A stretch of 13,232 bases of DNA from an uncultured Eggerthellaceae bacterium (GCA_910588435.1 CAJUPL010000040.1:1-13232); one strand, 5' to 3'; positions 6,485 through 13,232 are shown, counted from the first letter of the stretch. Numbers and translations are program-made. Notes: generated by a model from the letters alone, not told the origin.

Positions 6485-6600
6485 GCGCTTGCAATGCAAG
6501 CGCCCACAAGCGGGGAGGACAATTGAGCTTGCAATGCAAGCGCCCACAAGGAGGGAGGACAACTGCGCTTGCAATGGGATTGCTCGCATGAGGGGAGTGC
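6485..6600 (-). repeat. Tandem 40-bp hairpin units, right arm of array B
   Basis: Three units have a GCTTGCAATG word at 6487, 6527 and 6567, an exact 40-bp period, in the opposite orientation to the left arm at 6090-6256. The first has the full 9+1+9 palindrome GCGCTTGCA-a-TGCAAGCGC followed by CCCACAAG. The second keeps the inner palindrome but lacks the outer pair. In the third the right half has decayed. Confidence 0.75.
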
Positions 6601-6624
6601 CTACAGGTTAGGGTCCAATGCTTC

Positions 6625-6744
6625 GGCTGCAATGCAGCCGTCTACCGCAAATGGTATTGGTTGAGCGTGACATTAGATGTGTTCTAATGTCACGCTCAAG
6701 GTGGCCGGAAGGCCACAATAAAAGGAGCGGGTGCTTGCACCCGC
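6625..6744 (-). repeat. Mirrored slot hairpin and orphan terminator-like hairpin closing array B
   Basis: After a palindrome GGCTGCA-a-TGCAGCC (6625-6639) comes a perfect 17-bp stem (6661-6677 with 6683-6699, loop tgtgt), then GTGGCC-ggaa-GGCCAC (6701-6716) and GCGGGTGC-tt-GCACCCGC (6727-6744). On the minus strand the last stem is followed by TCCTTTTATT, like an intrinsic terminator, and is preceded by CCGGTGTC, as is the purL terminator at 11088. No minus-strand gene lies upstream for it to end. Confidence 0.65.
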
Positions 6745-6748
6745 GACA

Positions 6749-6780
6749 CCGGACCGAGCGCAGCGAGGCCGAAGGATGCG
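6749..6780. repeat. REP-like short repeat (GAGCGCAGCGAGG core)
   Basis: The segment reads CCGGACCGAGCGCAGCGAGG and then CCGAAGGATGCGG. The word GAGCG-CAGCGAG resembles the GAGCG-AAGCGAAG core of the element in purL at 10152, and similar sequences are scattered dispersed repeats in many bacterial genomes. It lies just outside the hairpin array, in the purL leader. Confidence 0.4.
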
Positions 6781-6806
6781 GTTGCAACCCTATATATGAC
6801 CCAGGA

Positions 6807-7046
6807 GGTCAATGACATTAAGCACGGGGAAATGTCATTGACCAAAATGGTCATAATTAGGGTGAAGCTATTGCGGTGCCCATCGATAGATGGGCACCGC
6901 GGGTCATGGGGCGCACCGCGATGCGGTGCCCGCATGACCCGCTATCAACCCCAGCAACAACCGCCCGGCGCAGCATGCGAAGGCTGGTGCCCAAGCGTTT
7001 CCGAAGGCCAAGACGAATATGATAAAAGCGAAGCATCACATTCGTC
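6807..7046 (+). other. Hairpin-rich leader upstream of purL
   Basis: Successive inverted repeats are GGTCAATGACATT/AATGTCATTGACC (6807-6819 with 6831-6843, perfect 13 bp), GCGGTGCCCATC-gata-GATGGGCACCGC (6873-6900, perfect 12 bp), a two-part stem 6899-6942 (10-bp outer GCGGGTCATG/CATGACCCGC and 6-bp inner CACCGC/GCGGTG), and GACGAATATGAT/ATCACATTCGTC (7012-7023 with 7035-7046, one mismatch). The frame is open here in phase with purL, but its translation looks unlike PurL and the hairpins argue for noncoding DNA. No clear promoter or known riboswitch was recognised. The stretch 7047-7173 shows nothing further. Confidence 0.55.
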
Positions 7047-7173
7047 TGTCAGCCTGAGGCCTAGCGCGGGCACCGGCCATCGCATGCCGCGCAAGACTGA
7101 CCGCATGCTGCGTTGGGATGGGTGTTGCGCTACCATGGTCGCATTCACGAGCCTGCAACGGAAAGGCAGCCCA

Positions 7174-10100
7174 ATGGTCAGACGCATCTACGTTGAGAAG
7201 AAGCCCGGGTTCAACACGCACGCCAAGCAGCTGCTGGCAGAGCTCAAGGACACGCTTGGCGTGGCAGCGCTTGAATCCGTCAGCGTGATCAACCGCTACG
7301 ACGTGGACGGCCTGGATGACTCGCTCTTCCAACAAGCCGCGGCCACTGTCTTCTCGGAGCCGCAATCAGATGACGTCACCTACACGCTTGATGACGCGCT
7401 GGCCCTTCACGCGCCGGAGCCCCACTGCGAAGGGGACTTCTGCACGTTCCCGGCGCCCAGAACGGCGTTCGCGGTGGAGTTCCTCCCCGGCCAGTTCGAC
7501 CAGCGCGCGGACAGCGCCGCGGAGTGCATCCAGCTCATCTCCCAAGGTGAGTGCCCCGAGGTCCGCTCCGCCACGCTCTACGCGCTTGACGGACATCTCA
7601 CCCCGGAGGATATCCAAGCCATCAAGCGCTACCTGATCAACCCGGTTGAATCGCGCGAGGCCTCCCTTGAGGAAGCGCCCAGCCTGACGCAGGAGTTCGC
7701 GCGCCCGGCTGACGTTGAGGTGTTGGACACGTTCGCAAGCTTGGACGACGCGGGCCTTCAAGCATTCATAGATGAGCGCGGGCTAGCCATGGATCTGGGG
7801 GACATCAAGTTCCTGCAGTCGTACTTCAAGGAGGAGGGGCGGCCGCCCACCATCACAGAGGTCAAGATGGTGGACACATACTGGTCCGATCACTGCCGCC
7901 ACACAACGTTCGGCACGGAGCTCACAGACGTGCAGATCGAAGACGAAGCCGTGCGCGGCGCGTTCGAAACCTACCTTGAGCTCCGCCGCCAGCTGGGGCG
8001 TGAGAACAAGCCGGTCACGCTCATGGACATGGGCACCATCGGCGCGAAGGCGCTCAAGGAAACGGGTGAGCTCACCGGCCTTGATGAGTCGGAGGAGATC
8101 AACGCCTGCACCGTCCGCGTCAAGGTTGACGTGCGCGGCGAGGAACAGGACTGGCTCTACCTCTTCAAGAACGAGACGCACAACCACCCCACGGAGATAG
8201 AGCCGTTCGGCGGCGCGGCAACGTGCCTCGGCGGCGCCATCCGTGACCCGCTCTCCGGGCGCGCGTACGTCTACCAGGCCATGCGCGTCACGGGCGCGGC
8301 GGACCCCACAGTGCCGGTTGCGGACACCATCCCCGGCAAGCTGCCGCAGCGCAAGCTGGTGACAACGGCGGCGAACGGGTACTCCTCGTACGGCAATCAG
8401 ATAGGCCTGGCAACCGGCCAGGTGAACGAGCTCTATCACCCCGGCTACGCGGCCAAGCGCATGGAGATCGGCGCCGTTGTGGGCGCCACCCCGGCAACGG
8501 ATGTCCGCCGTGAGGAGCCGCAGGCCGGGGACGTGATCGTGCTCCTTGGCGGCCGCACCGGGCGCGACGGCATCGGCGGCGCCACGGGTTCTTCCAAGGC
8601 GCACAGCGCAACATCCATAGAGACGTGCGGCGCGGAGGTGCAGAAGGGCAACCCGCCCGTTGAGCGCAAGATCCAGCGCCTGTTCCGCAACTCCGAGGCG
8701 TGCCGCATGATCAAGCGCTGCAATGACTTCGGCGCGGGCGGCGTGTCCGTGGCCATCGGTGAGCTGGCGGACGGCCTGGACATCTACCTTGACCGCATCC
8801 CCAAGAAGTACGAGGGCCTTGACGGCACTGAGCTTGCCATCTCTGAGAGCCAGGAGCGCATGGCGGTGGCGCTGGCGGCGGACGACGTGGATGACTTCAT
8901 TGCGCTGGCGCACGCGGAGAACCTGGAGGCCACGCCGGTTGCGGTGGTGTCCGCGGAGCCGCGCGTGCGCATGCACTGGCGTGACAACGTGATCGTGGAC
9001 GTGAGCCGTGAGTTCCTGGCCTCGAACGGCGCCCCCAAGCAGGCAAGCGTGAAGATAGGTGAGCTGCCTGACATAGATCTGATCGGCATTGACTTCTCCG
9101 AGGACATGACGCTCACGCAGCACCTGCTGGACATGGTCACTGACCTGAATGTGGCCTCCAACAAGGGCCTGGTGGAGCGCTTTGACTCCACCATCGGCGC
9201 CGGCACCGTGCTGATGCCGTTCGGCGGCGCACGGCAGCTGACCCCCGCGCAAGCCATGGTGAGCAAGCTCCCGGTCCTGGGCGGCCAGACCACCACGGTC
9301 TCCGGCATGTCCTGGGGCTTCGATCCGTACCTGACCGAGCAGAACCCGTTCGCGGGCTCATATATAGCAGTGGTGGAGTCCATCGCCAAGCTTGTGGCCA
9401 CGGGTTTCGAGCGCCGCAGCATGTACCTCACGTTCCAGGAGTACTTCCCCAAGCTTGCGAACAGCCCTGAGCGCTGGGGCCTCCCAACGGCCGCCGTGCT
9501 GGGCGCGCTGATGGCGCAGCTGGCCATGGGTGTGGGCGCCATCGGAGGCAAGGATTCCATGTCAGGGACGTTCGAGGACCTGGACGTGCCGCCAACGCTG
9601 GTCTCGTTCGCAACGGCCGTGGGCAACATCAGCCGCGTCACCTCGCCGGAGTTCAAGCGCGCGGGCGCGAACGTGGTCTGGATCTGCCCCCTGAGCGAAT
9701 CCCCGGTGGACATCACGGCCACCATGGACGTGGTGGAGCACCTGATAGGGGAGGGCCTGGTCAGCGCGTGCGCCACGCCCACGTTCGCCGGTCTTGGTGA
9801 GACGCTCTTCAAGATGTGCGTGGGCAATGGGCTTGGGATCGCGCTTGAGGATTCCGTCAACATGACCGAGCTCACGCTGCTGAATCACGCAACGTTCGTG
9901 GTGGAGCTTGCGAACGGCATGACCGCGGCTGAGCTGGCGGCGCAACTGCGCGCTGGCGCGTTCACCGGCGGGGATGCGGACACGCCGGAGGATTTCGTGC
10001 TTGACGCTGAGGGCAACGGCTGCGAGGTCCTGGATCTGGGCACCACCACGGATGAGTACGTGATGGCGTTCGGGGATGAGATGGTGGACCTGGCGGAGAT

Positions 10101-11064
10101 CCAGGAGGCGTGGGAGTCCGCTATACAGGGCGTGTTCCCGTACCGCACCGCCTGTCATTCTGAGCGAAGCGAAGAATCTCGTTCTTCTGATGCGGCATCG
10201 CTTGAGGTTGATGCCCTCTCCTTCGAAGGCGGCGCACCGGTTGCGTATTCCGGGCCGGCCATCGCGCGTCCGCGCGTGATCATCCCAGTCTTCCCTGGCA
10301 CGAACTGCGAATACGACACGCAAGCCGCGTTCGAGGCCGCGGGAGCTGACGTCACCGTGCAGGTGATCCGCAACCTGACGCCCGATGACATCCGCCAGTC
10401 CACGGATGAGCTGGTGCAGAACATCCGCCAAAGCCAGATAGTGATGCTGCCCGGAGGGTTCTCCGGCGGCGATGAGCCGGACGGGTCTGCCAAGCTGATC
10501 TGCGCTGTGTTCAGGTCCCCTGCCGTGACTGAGGCCGTGCGCGATCTCCTTCAAGCGCGCGACGGGCTGATGCTCGGCATCTGCAACGGCTTCCAAGCGC
10601 TGGTGAAGCTGGGGCTGGTGCCCTTTGGCGACATCATGGAAGCAACGGATGAGCTGGCAACTCTCACGTTCAATGATATAGGCCGCCACCAGAGCAGCCT
10701 CGTTCGCACGCGCGTGGCATCAACGCTGAGCCCGTGGCTTGCGGGCTGCCAGGTGGGAGACGTGCATACGGTTGCCATCAGCCACGGCGAGGGCAAGTTC
10801 GTCTGCCCGCCGGAGCTGCTGGATCAGATGGTTGCGCAGGGCCAGGTTGCCACGCAGTACGTGGATGCGAACGGCGCCCCCTCCATGGATCTGTCTGTGA
10901 ATCCGAACGGCTCCATGCTGGCCATAGAGGGGATCACCTCTCCTGATGGCCGCGTGTTCGGCAAGATGGGGCACAGCGAACGCGCCGGAGCGGGACTCTA
11001 CAAGAACGTCCCCGGCCAAGACCAGCTCTCCATCTTCACCTCCGGCGTCCGCTACTTCCTGTAG
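7174..11064 (+). CDS. purL: Phosphoribosylformylglycinamidine synthase, single-chain with fused glutaminase
   Basis: This 1296-aa cytosolic enzyme makes FGAM from FGAR, glutamine and ATP, the fourth step of purine synthesis. An N-terminal PurS-like part and linker lead to SDHCRHTTF (238-246), an active-site His motif. The first synthase half has ETHNHPTEIEPFGG with His336/His338; the second has GGKDSM (791-796). The C-terminal class I amidotransferase (from about residue 1030) shows PGGFSGGDE, nucleophile Cys1137 in GICNGFQAL, and His1204/Glu1206 in SHGEGKF. The length fits large PurL-PurQ fusions. Start: ATG 7174 has GGAAAGG 7 nt upstream and begins MVRRIYVEKKPGFN; the open frame further upstream is a hairpin-rich leader. 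Between the synthase and glutaminase parts lies CHSERSEESR (994-1003), encoded by an inserted REP-like repeat. A terminator follows, so purB has its own transcription. Confidence 0.96.
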   Translation: MVRRIYVEKKPGFNTHAKQLLAELKDTLGVAALESVSVINRYDVDGLDDSLFQQAAATVFSEPQSDDVTYTLDDALALHAPEPHCEGDFCTFPAPRTAFAVEFLPGQFDQRADSAAECIQLISQGECPEVRSATLYALDGHLTPEDIQAIKRYLINPVESREASLEEAPSLTQEFARPADVEVLDTFASLDDAGLQAFIDERGLAMDLGDIKFLQSYFKEEGRPPTITEVKMVDTYWSDHCRHTTFGTELTDVQIEDEAVRGAFETYLELRRQLGRENKPVTLMDMGTIGAKALKETGELTGLDESEEINACTVRVKVDVRGEEQDWLYLFKNETHNHPTEIEPFGGAATCLGGAIRDPLSGRAYVYQAMRVTGAADPTVPVADTIPGKLPQRKLVTTAANGYSSYGNQIGLATGQVNELYHPGYAAKRMEIGAVVGATPATDVRREEPQAGDVIVLLGGRTGRDGIGGATGSSKAHSATSIETCGAEVQKGNPPVERKIQRLFRNSEACRMIKRCNDFGAGGVSVAIGELADGLDIYLDRIPKKYEGLDGTELAISESQERMAVALAADDVDDFIALAHAENLEATPVAVVSAEPRVRMHWRDNVIVDVSREFLASNGAPKQASVKIGELPDIDLIGIDFSEDMTLTQHLLDMVTDLNVASNKGLVERFDSTIGAGTVLMPFGGARQLTPAQAMVSKLPVLGGQTTTVSGMSWGFDPYLTEQNPFAGSYIAVVESIAKLVATGFERRSMYLTFQEYFPKLANSPERWGLPTAAVLGALMAQLAMGVGAIGGKDSMSGTFEDLDVPPTLVSFATAVGNISRVTSPEFKRAGANVVWICPLSESPVDITATMDVVEHLIGEGLVSACATPTFAGLGETLFKMCVGNGLGIALEDSVNMTELTLLNHATFVVELANGMTAAELAAQLRAGAFTGGDADTPEDFVLDAEGNGCEVLDLGTTTDEYVMAFGDEMVDLAEIQEAWESAIQGVFPYRTACHSERSEESRSSDAASLEVDALSFEGGAPVAYSGPAIARPRVIIPVFPGTNCEYDTQAAFEAAGADVTVQVIRNLTPDDIRQSTDELVQNIRQSQIVMLPGGFSGGDEPDGSAKLICAVFRSPAVTEAVRDLLQARDGLMLGICNGFQALVKLGLVPFGDIMEATDELATLTFNDIGRHQSSLVRTRVASTLSPWLAGCQVGDVHTVAISHGEGKFVCPPELLDQMVAQGQVATQYVDANGAPSMDLSVNPNGSMLAIEGITSPDGRVFGKMGHSERAGAGLYKNVPGQDQLSIFTSGVRYFL
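10152..10184 (+). repeat. REP-like palindromic element inserted in frame in purL
   Basis: The sequence TGTCATTCTGAGCGAAGCG followed by AAGAATCTC is a widespread dispersed bacterial repeat, recognisable in translation as CHSERSEESR. It contains ATTCT...AGAAT and GCGAAGCG as a small imperfect hairpin. It is in frame and falls between the last synthase residues (VFPYRTA) and the start of the amidotransferase (PRVIIPVFPGTNC), within a low-complexity linker extending to about 10250, so the enzyme probably tolerates it. Confidence 0.75.
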
Positions 11065-11087
11065 GCTGCATTCCCCAATCCGGTGTC

Positions 11088-11113
11088 GCGGGCACGCTGT
11101 GCCCGCTCTTTTT
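11088..11113 (+). terminator. Intrinsic terminator of purL
   Basis: A perfect 8-bp stem GCGGGCAC-gct-GTGCCCGC (11088-11106) is followed by TCTTTTT (11107-11113), 23 nt after the purL stop codon. This is the clearest intrinsic terminator in the window. It runs straight into TTATTACGGCC, the start of repeat array C. Confidence 0.88.
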
Positions 11114-11115
11114 AT

Positions 11116-11180
11116 TACGGCCTTTAACTTTGCTTGTGCAAGCACAAGCAAAGTAGCGGCCTTGGGGCGCTTACGCGCCC
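11116..11180 (+). repeat. GGCC-slot hairpin module, copy C
   Basis: Between GGCC (11119-11122) and GCGGCC (11156-11161) sits a perfect 12-bp stem ACTTTGCTTGTG-caag-CACAAGCAAAGT (11127-11154). The second hairpin GGGCGC-ttac-GCGCCC (11165-11180) matches copy B with one loop change. The stem in the slot is unrelated to those in the other three copies. Confidence 0.75.
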
Positions 11181-11210
11181 TGTTCCGGGTGAAACCATTG
11201 CTACCCTCCT

Positions 11211-11290
11211 GTGGGCGGCTGCACCCCCCCAATTGTGGGCGGCTGCATTGCTCCCCCCCCCATAAGTGGGCGCTTGCATTGCAAGCGCAG
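11211..11290 (+). repeat. Tandem hairpin units, array C
   Basis: Three GTGGGCG-headed units have palindrome starts at 11215, 11239 and 11270 (spacings 24 and 31). Only the third, GCGCTTGCA-t-TGCAAGCGC, keeps both arms. The first two have lost the right arm and are followed by poly-C runs of seven to nine nt. Confidence 0.7.
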
Positions 11291-11551
11291 TTGCACGCTA
11301 GTGCAACGTAATGCAGGCGATAGCCTGCGAACACCCGGATGCCAGCCTCAGCTCAGACAGCCTAGCCTGGCGCAGGCCAACTCCACGCTAGGGATCCCAT
11401 GTGCCACCCCTGAGGGTCAGGTCCTCACCTTTCCAGATAGCCCATCTGCGTCAGGCCACCTTTCCTCACCCACATCACCCATCCAGCTGCCCTTGCCCTA
11501 TCGGGCAAGTTACGCTGTGCTAGCGCACAGCTGCGCCGGCAATGCCGACGC
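11291..11551 (-). repeat. Structured intergenic core element, copy C (inverted)
   Basis: The core is 11307-11514 (208 nt), in the opposite orientation to copies A and B. Its boundaries are CGTAAT (11307-11312, one change from the other copies) and GTTACG (11509-11514). Hairpins on the plus strand are TTGCAC-gcta-GTGCAA (11291-11306), GCAGGC-gata-GCCTGC (11313-11328), CTTGCCC-tatc-GGGCAAG (11492-11509-shared base included at the end), CTGTGC-tagc-GCACAG (11515-11530) and a 9+1+9 unit at 11533-11551 with one mismatch. Linkers such as ACACCCGGATGCCAGCCTC and AGCCTAGCCTGGCGCAGG match copy A in reverse complement. The middle (about 11375-11440) differs from A and B. Confidence 0.78.
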
Positions 11552-11592
11552 CCACAAGAGAAGGGAGAGGGAAGGCATTTCGGTTTGCAACA

Positions 11593-11632
11593 GCGCAGGC
11601 GGCAGCCTGCGCCCCCCCACATCCCCTATACT
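11593..11632 (+). promoter_or_regulatory. Candidate purB promoter region: hairpin followed by TATACT
   Basis: A perfect 8-bp hairpin GCGCAGGC-ggca-GCCTGCGC (11593-11612) is followed 14 nt later by TATACT (11627-11632), five of six bases of the -10 consensus. Transcription would start about 20 nt before the purB ATG. No good -35 box is present; its expected place lies within the hairpin's right arm. Confidence 0.35.
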
Positions 11633-11659
11633 GAACCCCAGCAGACAAGGAGGGTGCGC

Positions 11660-13024
11660 ATGATAGATAGATACACGCTGCCGGAGATGGGTCACATCTG
11701 GGACTTCCAGAACAAATTCGACATCTGGCGTGAGATAGAGGTGCTTGCCTGCGAGGCTCAAGCACAGCTGGGACAGATCGGCATCACCGCAGACGAAGCC
11801 CAATGGATCCGCAGTCACGCGGCGGCGGACGCGGCGCGCATCTCTGAGATCGAGAAGACAACCAACCATGACGTGATCGCATTCACCACGAACATGGCTG
11901 AGAACATAGACGCGGACATCCCGGATGGCCAGGAGAAGCCAAGCCGCTGGGTGCATTTTGGCATGACCTCCTCTGACCTAGGGGACACCGCGCTCTCATA
12001 CCAGATCACGCAAGCCATTGACATCATCATCGAAGACATCCGCCGCCTAGGCGAGACATGCAAGCGGCGCGCGTTCGAGCTCAAGGACACGCTTTGCGTC
12101 GGCCGCACGCACGGCATCCACGCGGAGCCGATGACATTCGGGATGAAGTTCGCAAGCTGGGCCTGGGCGCTCCACCGCTGCCTCATCCGCATGCAGCAAG
12201 CGCGCGAAGTTGCTGCAGTGGGCGCCATCTCGGGCGCAGTTGGGACGTACTCCAGCATCGACCCATTCGTTGAGCAGTACGTGTGCGAGAAGCTTGGCCT
12301 CACGCCGGACCCGCTGTCAACGCAGGTCCTGGCGCGCGACCGTCACGCGCAGGTGGCGTGCGCGCTTGCCACAACGGCTTCCACGCTGGAGAGCATCGCC
12401 ATGCAAGTGCGCCTCCTGCAGCAATCTGACGTGATCGAGGCCGAAGAGCCGTTCACGAAGGGCCAGAAGGGCTCGTCGGCCATGCCGCACAAGCGCAACC
12501 CCATCACGGCCGAGCGCGTCTGCGGAATGGCGCGCATCGTGAAGGCGAACGCGCAGGTGGCGCTGGACGACGTGGCGCTCTGGTACGAGCGGGACATCAG
12601 CCACTCAAGCGCAGAGCGCATCGCGCTGGCGGACAGCTTCATCGCGCTTGACTATATGTTCTCCAAGATGCAATGGATGCTTGACGGGCTGCAAGTCTAC
12701 CCGGACAAGATGGAGCACAATCTGTGGCGCACGCGCGGGCTGATCTTCTCCAGCAAGGTTCTGCTGGCGCTGGTTGAGGCCGGCATGACGCGCGAGGACG
12801 CATATATAGTTGTGCAGCGCAACGCCATGCAAGTGTGGGAGGACATCCAGAACGCGTCGAACGGGCCCTCGTTCAAGGAGCGCATCCTTGCTGATGAGAA
12901 GGTTCGTGACCTGATGTCGAACGGTGCCCTCACGCAAGGGACGGTGGACGCCATCTTCGACCCGCAGGCATTCCTCACCCGCGTCTCCATCGCCTTCGAC
13001 CGCTTAGAGCCCCTGGCGTTCTAA
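11660..13024 (+). CDS. purB: Adenylosuccinate lyase
   Basis: This 454-aa cytosolic enzyme of the fumarase/aspartase superfamily splits SAICAR to AICAR and adenylosuccinate to AMP, releasing fumarate each time. Motifs are TSSDLGDTALS (about 104-114), the catalytic-acid His151 in GRTHGIHAEP, and the family signature GSSAMPHKRNP, with Ser272/Ser273 on the mobile catalytic loop. The length is typical of the shorter PurB class. Start: the frame is open to 11585, but that part reads through repeat hairpins. ATG 11660 has AAGGAGGG 5 nt upstream and begins MIDRYTLPEMGHIW, as in clostridial and actinobacterial relatives. It lies near purL but beyond a terminator and array C, so is probably separately transcribed. 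The enzyme acts as a homotetramer with shared active sites; this is family knowledge. Confidence 0.96.
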   Translation: MIDRYTLPEMGHIWDFQNKFDIWREIEVLACEAQAQLGQIGITADEAQWIRSHAAADAARISEIEKTTNHDVIAFTTNMAENIDADIPDGQEKPSRWVHFGMTSSDLGDTALSYQITQAIDIIIEDIRRLGETCKRRAFELKDTLCVGRTHGIHAEPMTFGMKFASWAWALHRCLIRMQQAREVAAVGAISGAVGTYSSIDPFVEQYVCEKLGLTPDPLSTQVLARDRHAQVACALATTASTLESIAMQVRLLQQSDVIEAEEPFTKGQKGSSAMPHKRNPITAERVCGMARIVKANAQVALDDVALWYERDISHSSAERIALADSFIALDYMFSKMQWMLDGLQVYPDKMEHNLWRTRGLIFSSKVLLALVEAGMTREDAYIVVQRNAMQVWEDIQNASNGPSFKERILADEKVRDLMSNGALTQGTVDAIFDPQAFLTRVSIAFDRLEPLAF

Positions 13025-13043
13025 GCCTGCCGCTCTTGCATCC

Positions 13044-13095
13044 TTGCTGCTCCAAAAATGTTGCACAGGCAAAGAGCATGCCTGTGCACTTTTAT
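13044..13095 (+). terminator. Terminator-like module after purB
   Basis: TTGCTGCTCCAAAAATGT is followed by a 9-bp stem TGCACAGGC-aaagagcat-GCCTGTGCA (13062-13088) and CTTTTAT. The A-run before and T-run after suit a bidirectional intrinsic terminator. The hairpin is identical to the inverted one at 357-383. Confidence 0.7.
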
Positions 13096-13096
13096 A

Positions 13097-13232
13097 ACGG
13101 CCTTTAACATGGCTGCTCATTCCATTCGCACCCATGTAGCGGCCTTGGTGGTCTCCCGGCCACCTATCCAACCTAACCCCTACTTGTGGGCGCTTGCATC
13201 GCAGCAGCATTGACTCCCCCTACTTGTGGGCG
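13097..13232 (+). repeat. Array D: slot hairpin and first tandem units (cut by window end)
   Basis: GGCC (13099-13102) opens the slot. Its hairpin pairs ACATGGCTGC (13107-13116) with GCACCCATGT (13128-13137, one mismatch) around loop tcattccattc, and GTAGCGGCC closes it. A GGTGG...CCACC hairpin follows (13147-13164), then palindrome-unit starts at 13190 and 13230, 40 bp apart. The array presumably continues beyond the window. Confidence 0.7.

Noticed and set aside
6485..6600. CRISPR array suggested by 40-bp periodicity
   Set aside because: The units are palindromic with conserved spacers, and the part that varies is the hairpin stem. There are no unique spacers of CRISPR type and no cas genes.
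6851..6856. CATAAT as a -10 box for purL
   Set aside because: No -35-like hexamer at 16-18 nt; the nearby TTGACC (6838-6843) is only 7 nt away and belongs to a hairpin arm.
6887..6902. T-box-like word GGGCACCGCG before purL
   Set aside because: It matches the T-box antiterminator sequence except for the first base, but it is simply the right arm of a perfect hairpin. There is no specifier stem or terminator after it, and purL is not an aminoacyl-tRNA-related gene.
6796..7173. In-frame N-terminal extension of PurL by 126 residues
   Set aside because: The segment is full of perfect hairpins, its translation looks unlike PurL, and ATG 7174 has a good ribosome site and the expected PurL N-terminus.
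7784..9252. 489-codon minus-strand frame opposite purL
   Set aside because: Antisense to well-conserved PurL motifs; Arg/His/Ala/Val-rich with no recognisable domain.

Overview
The window looks like a piece of a GC-rich actinobacterial chromosome, most likely a gut or oral Coriobacteriia (Eggerthella/Slackia-like). This is inferred from a DHA2-type MFS pump fused to a CBS pair, an aldo/keto reductase with a ferredoxin-like tail, a single-chain PurL-PurQ and a clostridial-type PurB. There is no rRNA or other taxonomic marker, so the assignment is tentative.

Gene layout: (1) 501-2441, minus, MFS efflux pump with C-terminal CBS domains. (2) A divergent block on plus: 2542-3786 iron-sulfur aldo/keto reductase, 3891-5171 PrsA/SurA-like PPIase lipoprotein, and 5179-5934 ABC ATPase starting 8 nt after the lipoprotein stop. 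(3) 7174-11064 purL (FGAM synthase with fused glutaminase) and 11660-13024 purB (adenylosuccinate lyase). These are two purine-biosynthesis steps, separated by a terminator and about 600 bp of repeats, so probably transcribed separately.

The most unusual content is between the genes. Four intergenic regions (1-500, 5935-6790, 11065-11620, 13025-13232) are built from one modular repeat system. Each begins just after the 3' end of a gene. Read outward from that gene, the order is: a terminator-like hairpin; a GGCC-bounded slot holding a different hairpin in each copy; a second small hairpin; short units of about 40 bp carrying a 9+1+9 palindrome; and a core of about 190-210 nt bounded by CGTAAC/GTTACG. 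In the middle copy, and partly in the first and third, the same kinds of modules then follow in mirrored order and orientation. The three cores (24-214, 6276-6466, and 11307-11514 inverted) keep the same linkers, while several hairpin stems differ by paired, compensatory changes. Each core also folds back on itself. This fits a large structured RNA or an elaborate palindromic repeat family of REP/BIME type; I do not recognise it as a named family.

Two other short repeats are present. One is a REP-like palindrome inserted in frame in purL, between its synthase and amidotransferase parts. The other is a related-looking GAGCG-CAGCGAG element in the purL leader, which also holds a chain of strong hairpins. 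No tRNA, rRNA, CRISPR array or transposase gene was seen.
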